Shown in pieces: positions 33,294 to 45,200 of a DNA stretch of 64,000 bases. The DNA is from Gamsiella multidivaricata (lineage: Eukaryota; Mortierellomycota; Mortierellomycetes; Mortierellales; Mortierellaceae). Every line of letters begins with the position of its first letter. The first letter of the stretch is position 1. A model generated the notes under the pieces. That model worked only from the letters and a program-made list of their open reading frames with translations, did no database searches and was not told the DNA's origin. The DNA is taken from positions 1-64,000 of the forward strand of contig NW_026251741.1 in NCBI RefSeq assembly GCF_025024155.1. Direction: 5' to 3'. Made by a program: the position numbers and the translations under genes.

Positions 33294-34109
33294 ATGTTCC
33301 GCGCACTCTCAAAAGGAAGCACCGTTGCAGCCGCGCTGGCTCAACGCCAGGTTCTCGCCACACAAACCCGGGTTCATGCCGCTGCGACCGTAGCCTCATT
33401 CCATAGCTCATCTTTCTGGAACAACAACAATAGCAGCAGCAACAAGACTAGTGGCGACACTGAACTTTCGGACATCTTTGCCACGATTCGTTCGAACAGC
33501 AGCAACAGCGGCGACAACATCAACACAGGCAAAACCAGCAAGTTGCTGAACAGCTCTCGCAGCAGCGCCGGAACGACTGGTGCTGCACGCTCAGGGACCT
33601 CTTTCTTTGGCCTGGGGGCTCCAAAGGCGAACACGACATCGAACCCGATTCATCTGGACACGAACCATGCGACGGAGGGACGTTCGTTCAAAGTGAACTC
33701 CCCGGCGATGATCGATCAGACATACAGACGGTTGCGTACGGCCCTGAACCAGTCGAACGTGAAGCGGGAATTGCGTCTGAGGAGGACTTATGAGACAGGT
33801 CATGTGCGGATGAGACGCGAGAAGCAGGAACGGAACAAGAAGTTGTTTGGAGCCATGGTCAGGAAGAAGATTGAATTGATCAAGTTGATGAAAATTCGGT
33901 ACGTCCGTCGTTCTCTCCTCTCTCTCCTCAACCTTGCAGCCTTGCAGTTGCGACTTTGATTGTGGAGATCGTCTTGTTTTTTTTGTTTTTGTTTTTTTTA
34001 CGAGCGCGCTTATTTTCAGATGAATGTATCGCTTATGTTGTCTAGTGTGCTACTATATTAATCAATGGTCTTTTGTTCTCTTCTTCCTATCTCTTTTAGC
34101 GGTATGTAA
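33294..34109 (+). CDS. MRP21: Mitochondrial small ribosomal subunit protein bS21m
   Basis: Homologue of bacterial ribosomal S21 in the mitochondrial small subunit. Exons 33294..33898 and 34100..34109 give 204 codons. The N-terminus MFRALSKGSTVAAALAQRQV is a mitochondrial presequence, followed by about 90 residues rich in Asn, Ser and Thr. The S21 domain is at the C-terminus: GRSFKVNSPAMIDQTYRRLR, NVKRELRLRRTYETGHVRMR, RKKIELIKLMKIR. The frame at the first exon end would read into the intron. The GT donor splits an Arg codon and a 10-nt terminal exon supplies Arg-Gly-Met-stop, matching the Arg-Gly end common in S21. This tiny last exon is inferred from frame and the good TTTTAG acceptor. Confidence 0.88.
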
Positions 34110-34926
34110 AGGGGCGGGCATAGTGCAAAGCAATTGCGGACAGGATAAACAGCGCACTGAAGGGATATTATTGCAGGAGTCAATAGACTTTTCTTTTTTT
34201 TTTAGAAAAGGAATAAAAAAAAAAAACGGCACAAAATATCTTGCAGGAATCTGTAATGATGCGTTAGACTAGCACTGGCTAGCATGCATGGGAGCGTTGC
34301 AACCAGGGAAAAAAAAAAAAAAAAATCGCTGCCCTTTGGGCGCACGCGACCTTTTCGTCCCATCGCGGCACAAAATTTGGTTATGTCATTTTTCTGCCCC
34401 CAAAGAGACCAACCAAGCCCTGCTGTACACCTTTTCCAGACAAAGAACAAGCCTATGGTTTCTATATCCCTGCTTCAAGTAGACTATGCCGTTAGTTACA
34501 CATATGTTTGAAGCTAAGCGCGTCGCTAGTTTTATTCTAATGTTCTGGGATTCTGGGAATATGTTACAAGGTGCTATGTACAAGTGTGCATGTATCTGGC
34601 TATGTATGTACAGAGAGAATGGAATGGAGAATTCGCCCGTCCCCCGCCCCCCAAGCCGACCGCCCATCTTTTCAGCTGAGACGCAATGAAAAAACGTCCC
34701 GCAGAGATATATAAAAAAAAAGTACGCGGAACTAAACCATACTCGTGCGCTAAGCGATTTGAAAGCGCGCGCGAACAACGTCAAGTATCGGTCATCCTTG
34801 ACTGTGCACTACTAGACTCGCCACGATCTTCGTCATTGGCTTTGTGCAACGCCCGATCTTCCCAAGGCCTCCCCCTTGCGAGCCCATGCGTGCAAACCAG
34901 AGACGATTTCTGGACCCATCGCCCGT
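34110..34926. other. Convergent intergenic region bS21m / secreted protein
   Basis: 817 bp between two 3' ends. A/T tracts lie near 34195, 34215 and 34309-34325. Open frames on both strands are unsupported. No RNA gene or mobile element recognised. Confidence 0.5.
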
Positions 34927-35583
34927 CTAGGCTTCGGCTGTCTCCGGCCCCTCGTCCATGGCCCCGTCGTCTTCTTCTTCATCTTCTTCGAGAAGCTCGC
35001 CCTCGATGGTGCCATCGACCTCCTCGTCAGCGTCGGGTCTAAACATGTTATCGGCCTCTGTGTCAAGTAGCTCGTTTCCAGCATCATCATCGTCATCGTC
35101 CAAGACGGCGTGGCCTTCAAGTGTACGATCGGACCATTGCTCTGGAAGCACTGCTCTGGTATGAATCGGAGATGATGACTCCTGCTGCTGCTGTTGTGGA
35201 TACTGCTGCTGCTGCGGCTGTGATTGCTGTGGTGACTGGTGAAGAATGTACGATGTCTTATCTGGATCACCGCCTGTCTGATCTGGAGACTCAACAGGAA
35301 GAGCTCTTCGTTGATGCGCAACAAGTCTCTGGGTTGGCACTCGACGAATCCGGGCTCTCCCGTGTGATGGCTGTGCAAACGGCGAAGTGTGACGCAAGGG
35401 CTGTGCGTTCAAGGGTTGTGGCAAAGGTATTGATGCTGGGGAGGAGGAGTATGGGGGTATGATGGATAGGAGCCTAGAGATGGGTGCGGCGTTGACGTGG
35501 ATAAGAGCGGGATCCTGGGATAGAGCGATCAAGGCCAGGAGGAAGGATGATAGCAAGAACGTGCTTGAGTGTGCTTGAACCAT
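34927..35583 (-). CDS. Secreted acidic Gln-rich protein, function unknown
   Basis: 218 codons, unspliced. The ATG at 35583 gives MVQAHSSTFLLSSFLLALIA, a good signal peptide with likely cleavage around residue 32 (VNAAP). A longer frame from 35661 would put the signal inside, so it was not chosen. After the signal come Ser/Pro-rich sequence, basic pairs (RR at 80-81 and 92-93) and a Gln-rich block (about 119-134). A long Asp/Glu-rich C-terminus starts near 162 (LDDDDDDAGNELLD) and contains no Cys. The plan (signal, dibasic sites, low complexity, acidic tail) parallels the gene at 8496-9392, but I see no clear sequence match between them. No domain recognised. A TATTTAAAG sequence lies about 165 bp upstream on the minus strand. 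Confidence 0.65.
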   Translation of the reverse strand: MVQAHSSTFLLSSFLLALIALSQDPALIHVNAAPISRLLSIIPPYSSSPASIPLPQPLNAQPLRHTSPFAQPSHGRARIRRVPTQRLVAHQRRALPVESPDQTGGDPDKTSYILHQSPQQSQPQQQQYPQQQQQESSSPIHTRAVLPEQWSDRTLEGHAVLDDDDDDAGNELLDTEADNMFRPDADEEVDGTIEGELLEEDEEEDDGAMDEGPETAEA

Positions 35584-37330
35584 GGCTTGTCTGATAGTTG
35601 GTTGGAGAACACGGAAGATTGGATCGAAGGAGGATTGCACGGTTTGATTGTGAAAGGTCAAAGGGGCGATGGTGGGGGAAGAGTTGAAAAGAAAGCAGAA
35701 GTAGTAGAACTTGAGAGTGAGAGGAGAGAAAGGCGGGGATGTGGACTTTAAATAAGTATGGTACGATATGACTTGGGGCGCCCACTGAATGGGCTTTTAT
35801 ACTACGGGAAATGGTACATGTGGTGGTGCTATGGTGTAAAAGGTCAGGAAGTACCACAAAGGAAAAAAGAAGAAGCAGCCCATTCCAAGAAAACACACCC
35901 AGCTCTTTACTCCATTGATGTTTGTAAATAGGAGCTGCAATGCATGGGGACCATAGAACTGACATCTATATAACAAATGTATCCACCATGTATGCCTGTC
36001 AATGCTGGGTACTGCTGACATCCTGGACCCATCCCAGCGGCGTTTTCTCCAGAGACGGTGTCTCTAAACCATACTATACGCTCGTGGAGGGGGACCAAAT
36101 CAGGAGAGCACGAAATAAGAACCGGCGAGGGATACACGCCAGGAGGGAATGGCAACAACATCAGCTGTGCCGAGTGTCGCATCTCCTTGCTTTTCTTTTC
36201 CTTATCCCTGCCGATAATCCTCCTTACAGCAGGGGCGTTATCCCAAGCCTTGTCCCTTTTGTGGCAAAAATAAACTCGGATATGGAAAAGGGCTAAGAGG
36301 GCGGCGGCATTTTTTTTGTACTTGTACAGCCGAGATTTTTACTGCCTGTACTTGTCATCTGGCCTGGTCATCGTCGCATAAGATGGCGCTAGGCCGAGAG
36401 AGTTAACAGTATTGGTAGCAGACCATGAGTCTTTTACTCTTTGCGCCAGATGTCATCCCTTGTATGTAAAGAACATTCCCCCCCATCCACGATTAGAAAC
36501 CCATGAGCTCCCTATTTTTATTGCGCCTCATCATGATTGAGAATTTAAAAGCAGTAAAATATTCCCGGTAACAACTCTGTTACCAGAGCCCCAGGGTCAG
36601 AGGAGGAGGGCCTTGAATGTATATTTTATTGTAACAGCATGTTTCGCCCTGTTGCCTTGTTACTTTTGTATACCTTCTCGCACTACCCATTGACCAGTTT
36701 ATCTGATCATTATGGTGCACCTTCAGGGCCCCTATTGTCTAAGCAAAGGCGCGTTAGCGAAGAGACTATGGTCATATGTTTTCGATGGTAGGATCCTTAG
36801 CACCTGTAACCAGAGCCGCTATAGCCCAGGGTTGGACAATAGCGCTTTTTCTTCATGGAGAATCATGAACAGCCTCATGATTTCTTTTATCCAAGTGCGG
36901 TCTGTATTGCTTTTTACACACGCCAGCTTCAAAAAAAAAAAAAAAAAAAAAAATGCTCAAAGCTCAAACGAAATTGGCATGTATTCAGAATGACTCTGTC
37001 GGTTGCCAAAGTCCTGAGCGAAAGGGAAGTGTCTTTTTCGACCATCTCAAGTCCTAGCCTTTACCTAGGAATGCGCTGGGCGTTCAGATGAAAATGATGT
37101 ACGCTCGAAGCAACGCTCTTTGTCGCTAACGCGCTACACAAACGAACAGACGCATACACAAACAAACAAACACGGAAACAGCAGAAAGGATTCGGCGTGT
37201 GACACAAATTTCCTTTCCTGTCGCGCTGGCAAACACTGGTAATATTTCATAAACAAACACTCAGCATAGAGAACAAGCACTGTCAGTGGCAGTTTCTTAT
37301 GTGTATAAAAGAGAATGACGACAGATGTAC

Positions 37331-37440
37331 TCAAAAGGCCATCCGCTTATCAGCAAGACGCATGGTCAGACTCAGCAACTCCGAGACAGGACGTACATAC
37401 AGTAGACTATCTACGCGGGTCAGCGATAGATAAACCTGCT
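37331..37440 (-). other. Possible terminal exon of an unannotated small gene
   Basis: Minus-strand open segment after a strong acceptor (TTACTCAAAAATCCTTCTTCACAG), reading QVYLSLTRVDSLLYVRP then VSELLSLTMRLADKRMAF and stop. The VDSxxYxRxVxxLL spacing recalls the end of the BORC subunit BORCS8 (MEF2BNB family), from memory and over only about 25 residues. I could not join a convincing upstream exon; the candidate at 37733-37674 (MAISTAASADNTLVLEE) does not splice in phase. Treat as a lead. Confidence 0.25.
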
Positions 37441-37933
37441 GTGAAGAAGGATTTTTGAGTAATAATAGAAAACAACAAGAAGAAAAAAAAAGGGTGCTGA
37501 ATAGCCACCACAGCTCTTTTGTTTGCGACCCCACTCCAACATCAGGTCAAATTTCCGATATCTCGATTCAAAGTCCGTGTAGCGGTGTTACAGGTGGACG
37601 TCAAAAAAACTGCCGAGTCGGTGCTTGTTGTTATCTCTCTCTCTCTTCTCAGCCAGCCAATCCGCGGCAGTACCTGGCCCACCTCTTCCAAGACCAGGGT
37701 GTTATCAGCGGATGCGGCCGTTGAAATAGCCATGCTGACTAGTTGCTGCTGCCCAGATCAGTATTGTAAAAAACGATCTACAATTGAATTATTTGGAGAT
37801 ATCTGGCTGCGGGCTTGTCAATCTGGTCGGTTCTTGGGTGGCAATAATCGGCAATCAAGAGATACGGAGCAGGGTCCATGCGCATCGGTACCTGACTCGC
37901 ATTGACATGTTCGAGAACAGATAAAAAAAAAGG

Positions 37934-37940
37934 TATAAAA
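37934..37940 (+). promoter_or_regulatory. TATA box of the 75-codon gene
   Basis: TATAAAA in the context GGTATAAAAAGGC, 106 bp upstream of ATG 38046, followed by a CA-rich leader ending ACACACAAAATG. The best core promoter in the window. Confidence 0.7.
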
Positions 37941-38045
37941 AGGCACTTTTCCTCACGCACTTCTCTTTTCTTTCCATTGTCAGCACCGTTCTTCGCATAC
38001 ACACACACACTTTCCACCCACTTTCCAAACAGCCAAACACACAAA

Positions 38046-38273
38046 ATGGATACCAACGTCTCTTCCATGGCCTTCTTCAGGAACATGAAGTGCAACAATG
38101 CGGCCCCATCCACCTCGGCCCCTTCCTCGGCTTCCCGCTCCCACTCCGGTCGCCTGTTCTCGTTCAAGCGCAACAAGGCATCGCGTGCCTCCGAGATCGG
38201 TCCCCTGAACCCTGGTTCTGAGAAGATCATGAACTCGACCAACAGTTCCTCAAGCTCGCTCTCGCGGGGTTAA
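38046..38273 (+). CDS. Small Ser-rich protein of unknown function, likely highly expressed
   Basis: 75 codons, unspliced, ATG in the context ACAAAATGG. Composition is Ser 30 per cent or more with Asn, Ala and basic residues; it begins MDTNVSSMAFFRNMKCNN and has a basic centre (GRLFSFKRNKASRASEIG). No signal peptide, transmembrane segment or Cys pattern (one Cys). Evidence for reality: a strong TATA box at a proper distance, a clean CA-rich leader, codon choice strongly biased to C/G endings (TCC, AAC, AAG, ATC, CGC) as in mtHsp70, and AATAATAAACC about 200 bp after the stop. Function cannot be guessed. Confidence 0.6.
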   Translation: MDTNVSSMAFFRNMKCNNAAPSTSAPSSASRSHSGRLFSFKRNKASRASEIGPLNPGSEKIMNSTNSSSSSLSRG

Positions 38274-40064
38274 ACCAAGCCAGTCGAACGCCGCGTTGCT
38301 CGATCAAGACAACCAAGTCTAGCCGAATACTGCGATAAGACGCCTAAGCGTTAACGCATACCCCACTCCAAGAGATATGGGATTCTTTCCATCACCACAA
38401 GTGATCTGTGAATTACTTTAGCATCGTTATTACTCTCTCATCCTTCATTGTGTGTACTATACCCCCGATAATAATAAACCTACCGAGCATTCCGAGTTCA
38501 ACATCTGCAAGTCATGCTAGTCCAGCTTGACAGTATCGTGAGGTTACTCTTTAAACAGCAAGTGCAAATGGCCAATTAAATAGCCATGTTCGTTTATTCA
38601 CTTGCTTGTGCTAAAGTCTATGTGTGAGGCTCGGTCAATTGCGAATAAAGACAGGGTTAATGCACAGCCGCTGTTTGCACACTGAGGCCAATGTCAAGAG
38701 TCGATCTCTAGTTGGTTTTGCTACTTGTTGCTGTGCAATGAAATGTGAGGCTCTTTAATGCCAGGTCTTTCAATGCGCAAGCATTGTCGCATCACGGTAC
38801 CAAAGTGCCAGTGCTAGTAGTTCTTTCTGGTAAACCTTAAATGTCCCACCCCAGATTGAGCGCGTTTCAGAATAACTTGGAGGTGACATGAAGGTGATCA
38901 GTATGCCCCAATACCACCGCAGAGAGTGAAAGAGGAGGTAAAGCAGCTCCTTAGGGACATTGCCGTTCAGAGATATAGGCATACGCAGCAGAAGTAATGT
39001 GCTTGCCAGTTCAGGCTTAGTTTGCCCCCCGCCAATCTTCCGCAGAGTCGAAGTATTCGGATCACAAGGTTGCTATGCCTCATTACCAACTGGTCAAAAA
39101 GGCGCTGTGCCGTCTTTATGGTGCCGTCCGTCCCTATTTTTCTTGAGTGCCTATCTTCTTCAAAGACCTCTTCGTTTCTCGCTCTCCCACTTGTCTCTCT
39201 TCCTGGTTTCGTTCTGTTCGTTTCGTGGTCTGGTCAATCTATGTTCCATAAGTCCGACTTCAAAGAGTGCCCCTGTCTGTGTTTGAAGTCTTCCAATCCA
39301 CTAATCCACTATCCATTGCCGTTGTCGAGTTGCCTCTTTGGGATGCCTATGAATCGGCTGCGAGGAAGTAATTGGCGGAAGTGACAAGAAAGAAGCGGAG
39401 GCTGAAGAAGTGCAGTTTGTACGTGTTTTTTTTTTCTTTTTTTTCTGCTCCCCTTTTCCCATTCTCATCTCTTCTTTTTTTCCTTGTCCTTTCATCCGCT
39501 TCCATCATCCCCCATCCTCATCCCCTCACCTTCCATCATCCTCACTGCCCCCTTCGCCGTTATTTGTTCTATTTCTTGTTCCTTTTATTGCTGATTCTCC
39601 CTTGTCGTCCTCTCAGTCCTTATTTTCACCCACGCTCTCATCTTACGATTTATACCACCGTACATTTGTCATCATCTGTCTTCATCAAGTCAGGACATCA
39701 AAAAGAAGAAAAAAAAACCCCCCCATTTCCCCTAAAAAAAGATCTTGACCTTGATCATCCTTTACAAAAAAAAAACCCTCAAAAAAAGACCACTCTTCAG
39801 AACCCCTGCATTGTCGCTTTGTTTCGCACTGTTCTTTTGCGCTGTATATATTCTCAATCCTGTACATAAACCTGCTTATCCGCCCTTAGACGAGATCAGC
39901 AACTGAAGGCTACCTTTCCGCCTTATTTGCACTCTCACACCGTTCACTTCCCACCCGTTGTTTGTACGCTTCGCTTTAACGTTCATATCATCTCAATCAT
40001 CCCTACAACCGCATCGCGCAACTTCCCCTCATATCTCTTCTATTGCTGATCCTCAGCAACAGTC
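38274..40064. other. 1.8 kb region upstream of the PIN4-like gene
   Basis: Begins with the 3' UTR of the 75-codon gene (AATAATAAACC near 38468-38478). From about 39420 to 40060 it is very pyrimidine-rich and free of convincing coding sequence, probably a long leader or promoter of the next gene. Frames on the plus strand here are Ser/Pro/Leu/Phe-rich by composition only. Confidence 0.5.
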
Positions 40065-42011
40065 ATGACCACCAAGCGACTCGACCTCTCCTTTGACGCC
40101 ATGTCCCTCAAGGATAATGGCCTTCCCTCCCCAATCAACCGCCCGTACTCACAGTATGGTTCCGAGCGAGCTCCCTCGAGTCCCATCACCCGCAAGCCCA
40201 CCATTGGCACTGGTTCCCAGCGCAACAGCGTACGAGTTGACGGCAAGGATGTGCGCCGTCAGTCTAGCCGCCTGTCCCTTGCGAATGTGGTAAGTGGACA
40301 TGATAATGACATGCAGTTGGTGTGATATCCAGACTCCTGTACAGTGCGCATTAAGTTGGCTGTGTAGCAGGGTGCTCATCTATTGATTTTGTGTCACTCA
40401 CTCTCCACATTCCTTCCCTTCGTTCCAGAACTGGAATCCCGCGCAGGCCTCTCCAATCCAATCACCCATGCTCCAGCAAGATCCTCGACAGCAGCAGCAG
40501 GGTATATACGGCTACCAGCAGGCACCCATGATACAGCAAAGCACCTATACTCACCAGATGCAGCAGCAGCAACAGCAGCAGCAGGCAACAGAAGAGCCTG
40601 CCGACACCATCCCTACTGCCATCGTTATCAAAAACATACCTTTCTCTGTCAAGCGGGATGCTCTTCTTGCGATTCTCGACAACCTCGACATCCCCAAACC
40701 CTACGCCTTCAACTACCATTTTGACAACGGAGTGTTCCGTGGTCTGGCCTTTGCCAATTATCGTACTGCGGAAGAAACTGAAATTGTCGTCAATGCCGTG
40801 AACGGCCTGGATGTCTCTGGACGAAAGCTTCGTGTCGAGTTCAAGAAGGTCATGCCCGCGGCTGAGCAGGAGAAGCGCGAGCAGGAAAAAGCTGCCGCCT
40901 TGGCAGCAGAGGCGCTTCATCGTCGCGAAATGGAACTTATGGAAGCTCACTTGTTAGATCAAGAGAGACGTGAACAGGAACGCCGTGAACTCGAGCTTCA
41001 GAACCGGGAATTCGAGCGCGATCGTCGCAACCGATCCTCCGTCATGCTTGAACGACACAACTCTGGCCGCAGCATCGACCGCGATGATACTGATTCGCGC
41101 TATTCGTCTTCTGGTATGTCAAATCTCTGTCTTTGCTCTATAATCTGCATGGGACATTGGCCAGCTGACTGACTTCTTTCTTCGTTTTAATAGCTTCTTT
41201 GAATCAGTTAGATCTAAATGATGGCGAGACGTTGGCCTTTTACGATCGCCTGTTGATGTTCCGAGGCGACTCCACCAAGGACGACATGATTTTCCCCGAG
41301 AACCTTAGCGCCCGTCAGCGAAAGATCCTGCATCTCATTGCCGATAAGCTGTCCTTGTACCACTTTAGCGAGGGCGAGGGTAATTTGCGTCGGCTCATTA
41401 TCATGAAGACCCCTCCACCTAACATGGCGATGGAAACCCCCGCCTCAAGGTCTCCCAAGGTATGTATTTTATGATAGGGAACCGGTGGCACTATTGCTGC
41501 TTATGGTGATAGGTTGCAATCTAACCCCGTCTTTCCCCTCCTCCATTTCAACAGCAACGTCCCATGTCATTTGCTGGCAGAGGTAACCTGCGATCAGAAA
41601 GCCCAGTTTTGAAGACAAAGAGCCCTTTCGTGGATGTCACTTCTGGATCAGCTTCGCCAACTCGTTCACTGTACAGAAAGTCGATGATGTAAGTTCTTCT
41701 GGATGGCCTCTTGATTGTGAACTGCTCATTTGTGCATGCGTAGACATCGGTACTCATAATACTCCTCTGTTTTTATTTGAATATGATATGCTAGCTTGAA
41801 CCCCGACACCGTCAGCAATGTCATCTACCCCATTCGCCAGCCCAAGGGACCCGAGCCTGGCAAGGTGTTCACCATCAGAGAACAAAAGCAACTGCGCGAT
41901 GCTACCATGATCGCGCCTGCTTTTGACCTGCGCCCACAGCCCGTCCGATCAATGTCGGGTCGATCTACACTTGATGTCAAGGCTCCCAGCTTCAAGCCCG
42001 CAAACGTCTAA
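40065..42011 (+). CDS. PIN4: RRM and R3H RNA-binding protein, Pin4/Cip2-like
   Basis: Related to yeast Pin4/Mdt1 and fission yeast Cip1/Cip2, which act in mRNA regulation, stress and checkpoint responses. Exons 40065..40289, 40429..41113, 41194..41459, 41555..41688 and 41795..42011 give 508 codons. A Ser-rich N-terminus and a poly-Gln stretch precede the RRM, with RNP2 TAIVIKNIPF and RNP1 FRGLAFANYR around YAFNYHFDNG, wording typical of this family. A charged coiled coil (EQEKREQEKAAALAAEA) follows. The R3H domain is in exon 3 (FYDRLLMFRGDSTKD, then RQRKILHLIADKLSLYHFSE with the RxxxH motif). The C-terminus contains SP-rich segments and IYPIRQPKGPEPGKVF. GGTAATAAAAACG lies downstream. Confidence 0.85.
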
Positions 42012-42280
42012 GCGATTCCTAGATGTTATTTTGGATTGCCCAATCACAGCGGGTTGGAGGCGCTGTTATTGACGATTTTGGCATGGGTTCCGGGCTAGAA
42101 CAATGAATACAGTGGTAATAAAAACGTTTTTTCAAGATTACAGAATCGTGCTGTTGGCTATGGTAGATCGAGAGTGTCAAAATAAGGTTGACCCGCAGTC
42201 CGCAGCAACTTCATATCTCTAAAATTATATTTGTCAACACTTCTCTTGCCTAACACACCAAACCCATTCGCACGCAAAGA

Positions 42281-45200
42281 ATGTCTAATTCAGATCACTC
42301 CCAGGACTCTCATTCGCAAGGCGATGACCATGACCATGGCTCGCTGTCGGGATCTGGACTCACTGGGCAGGAGGAATCCCTTGAAGATGGTCTTGAAGTG
42401 GAGCTGAGCGACCAGGACTATTATGACCCACACGATGACCATGCATACTATCATGATCAAAATCGCCGTATCGAGGAATCATGGCTCGAGTGGGAGCGGC
42501 AGACGTCGATCAGCAACCCACAGAATGGTAGCTTCCACAACCAGAACATCTTTCAGAAACCAGGGTCAACAAAACGAAGAGAACGGAGACAGCGGTTGGC
42601 ATTGGCGCAATGGAACGCTCAGTCCAACCGATCAGGCTCAGCATCAAGTTCAGCCTCAGGATCAGGATCGGCATCAGGGTTAGGATCGGCATATATGCCA
42701 GGGTTGGCATCAGGGTTGGGGCTCGACGATGCCAATTCTGCGGCGGTAGAAAAACTGAGGCGGTTGGGAACCTATCGTCCAGCTTTGGCATCATCGATGG
42801 TTCATTCATTTTCTGATTCGTCTTGGGAGGCGACCCAGACTGCGCGGGAAAAGCGGCTTGCAACCAAAGCGGGGCCCAATGGCACAGGGTACTTTATTAT
42901 GGGTTGATGTTAATGCACTGCACCAACCGCTGAATGACATGGAAAAAGTACGAACGATGATCAAGCTGACCGAGATCTGCACTGGTCTGACCAACTCTTA
43001 GCGTGAACATTATCTGCGCTCTACCAATCGAACTTCTTTCTCACATTGTGTCGCACCTGGAGCCGAACGAGCTTGTAAGTCAACAGGCACCGAAGCACGA
43101 GTCTGTTCACAAACGAGTTCCGTATGTCTACTTATACATAATTTTTATCCATGCAGTTCAACGCCTCGCTAGTCTGCCAACTATTCTACCACGTTGTCAA
43201 TGCGGACTCTTGCTGGAAGGAAGCATTCATAAAGTTCTTTGGGGCATCAGTACCGTTCAAGAGACTGGACCCCAAGAGCTGGCGAGGTGAATATATCAAG
43301 CGGACGAGATTGTTGAGACGCTGGGAAAAGGGTCGCGGATCAAATGTCTTGATCGACCCCAAGATCGGCGAGATTACAAAGCTCTGGATAGGAGACGCTC
43401 GCAGGTCGGACGAGAGATGGTTCTTAGCTGGAGGTCTTGCAGAAGGCGTGGTAGCGAAATGCAATCCGCTACTTGGCAAGGTGCAAAAGGATGCTGTTCT
43501 GCGAATGGCTCATGTTGCCCACGTTGAAGTCGCTGTCATGGCCATGGATCAGTAAGTACAGAAACATGATCCTCATGATGTATAGACTTCTATAAGCCTT
43601 GAATCCTGACCTGCCTCGGAATTTTGTGATCTCGTTGATAGACACCGAGTAGTATGGGGTTTGACCACGGGAGAAGTTTCATTAACAACATTGGCGTACG
43701 GTACGGCAGGGCAGATGTTTCAAGCATTCGTGGGATTTCATAACGGACCGGTAACGTGTATCAAACTGGTTCCGAACCACCTGGGCTTTTTCTTGACGGG
43801 AGGTGTTGACGGCGTCATCAAGCTATGGGATGTCTTTAGGGCGCGATGTGTCCGCGAATTCACGACAGGGACGAGCGCGACTCAGCATAATCGGCCAAAG
43901 ATCGATCATATCTGCTGTGAACCTGGGTCTCGTATTGTTGCAGGAACCTCCACCGGCGAAATATATGTGTGGGAGGCGGATATCAAGGCGATCATGGCGC
44001 CACCACCTTCATCGACCTCGGAAGTTTCTGCTCCAATCCGCTCAGGCTCGTCAGACAATATCAGTACGACCATGTCTGCCCTGCCTGCTGCAGCATCGAC
44101 AGACCCAAGCACGTCAGTTCCTTCTATGATGCCAAAGGTCGTCAAGCTGCCAGAAGAGCCCAAGGGAGTGAAATACTTGGAAGTTGAATTCATGGCGGAC
44201 CGCTCTGGGCTGATCCTGACACACGCCGCAGATGCTCGGGTCATGCATCTGTACAGCTTGCATACCCTGGAGCATTTAGCGACCTTGAAAAGTCCTGCGC
44301 ACTTTACGCCCATCACTGCAGTTCACTGGGACTCTCTCAAGCACGAGCAGCCCATGATCTCTTTGTCGAACAGCGTGCGCCCAGCTATGTCCTCTATCCC
44401 TCATGTACGGCAAGGAATGCCTAGTCTTTTAGCCACAGGTGATCAGTCTGGCAATATCTGCTTGTGGTACTTGGCTGATATCATGAAACGTCAGGACAAG
44501 AACCGGAATCTACATCCAAGCCAGGCCCGACAAGATGCTTTGGAGCTGGAACCAACCTGCGTATTAAAAGCGCACGATTCGAAAGTGAGCAGTTTGTTTG
44601 TGGACAAGCTGATCATCGTCTCAGGAAGGTACGTTTAGGTAATTGAAACAGGAAGATGCGTTTTATTTCTTATTTACTGTAACTAGACTGACTAACCGTG
44701 TCATGTCAAAAAACGATACCATAGTGCGGATGGATCGGCCAAGGCATGGAATCCTGTCAACGGCAAACTGATCTCTGTCCTCAGCACTGGGTGAGTATTT
44801 TTAAAATTTGAAAAATCATTATTGGTATATATGTCCTAGCATTTTGCTAATGCCGTGAATTTGTCAATCATATTAGGTATATTCGCGGCCATGACATAAA
44901 CGATACGAACAGCTCTGCGGTCAAATGCCTCGCCGTGAACAGTATGCAGTGCCGCGGCATTCTATCAATCGGCAGGCTGGTCAGGAGCTGGGACTTTTCA
45001 CCAGACGCAGGCCTTGCCAAAGGTACCGTTCCTACGCGTACGCAGGTGTTCTTTTTTTCAAACATTCGGTATGCATGAATGTCCTTTAACTGATGCTATC
45101 TTCGCCTTATGGACAATAGAAAAGCACCGCAGGAACATGGCCAAGAAGCAGGTTCAATATAGTGGCGGACCCAAGAACAGGATTCAGAACTACATCCGCC

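Larger units (their letters stand above)
35584..38045. other. 2.5 kb intergenic region with weak coding hints on the minus strand
   Basis: Holds the promoters of the secreted gene (left) and the 75-codon gene (right). In between are A tracts, short frames without bias, and one stretch on the minus strand (37331-37440) that looks like a terminal exon, listed separately. No mobile element or tRNA seen. Confidence 0.45.

Noticed and set aside
25132..34109. Functional cluster of mitochondrial genes (helicase, mtHsp70, bS21m)
   Set aside because: VPS17 interrupts it, the genes have separate promoters, and mitochondrial proteins are frequent among housekeeping genes. Tandem orientation alone does not support a cluster.
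39372..39869. 165-codon plus-strand frame before the PIN4-like gene
   Set aside because: Pyrimidine-tract composition, no codon bias, no domain; likely 5' leader or promoter.
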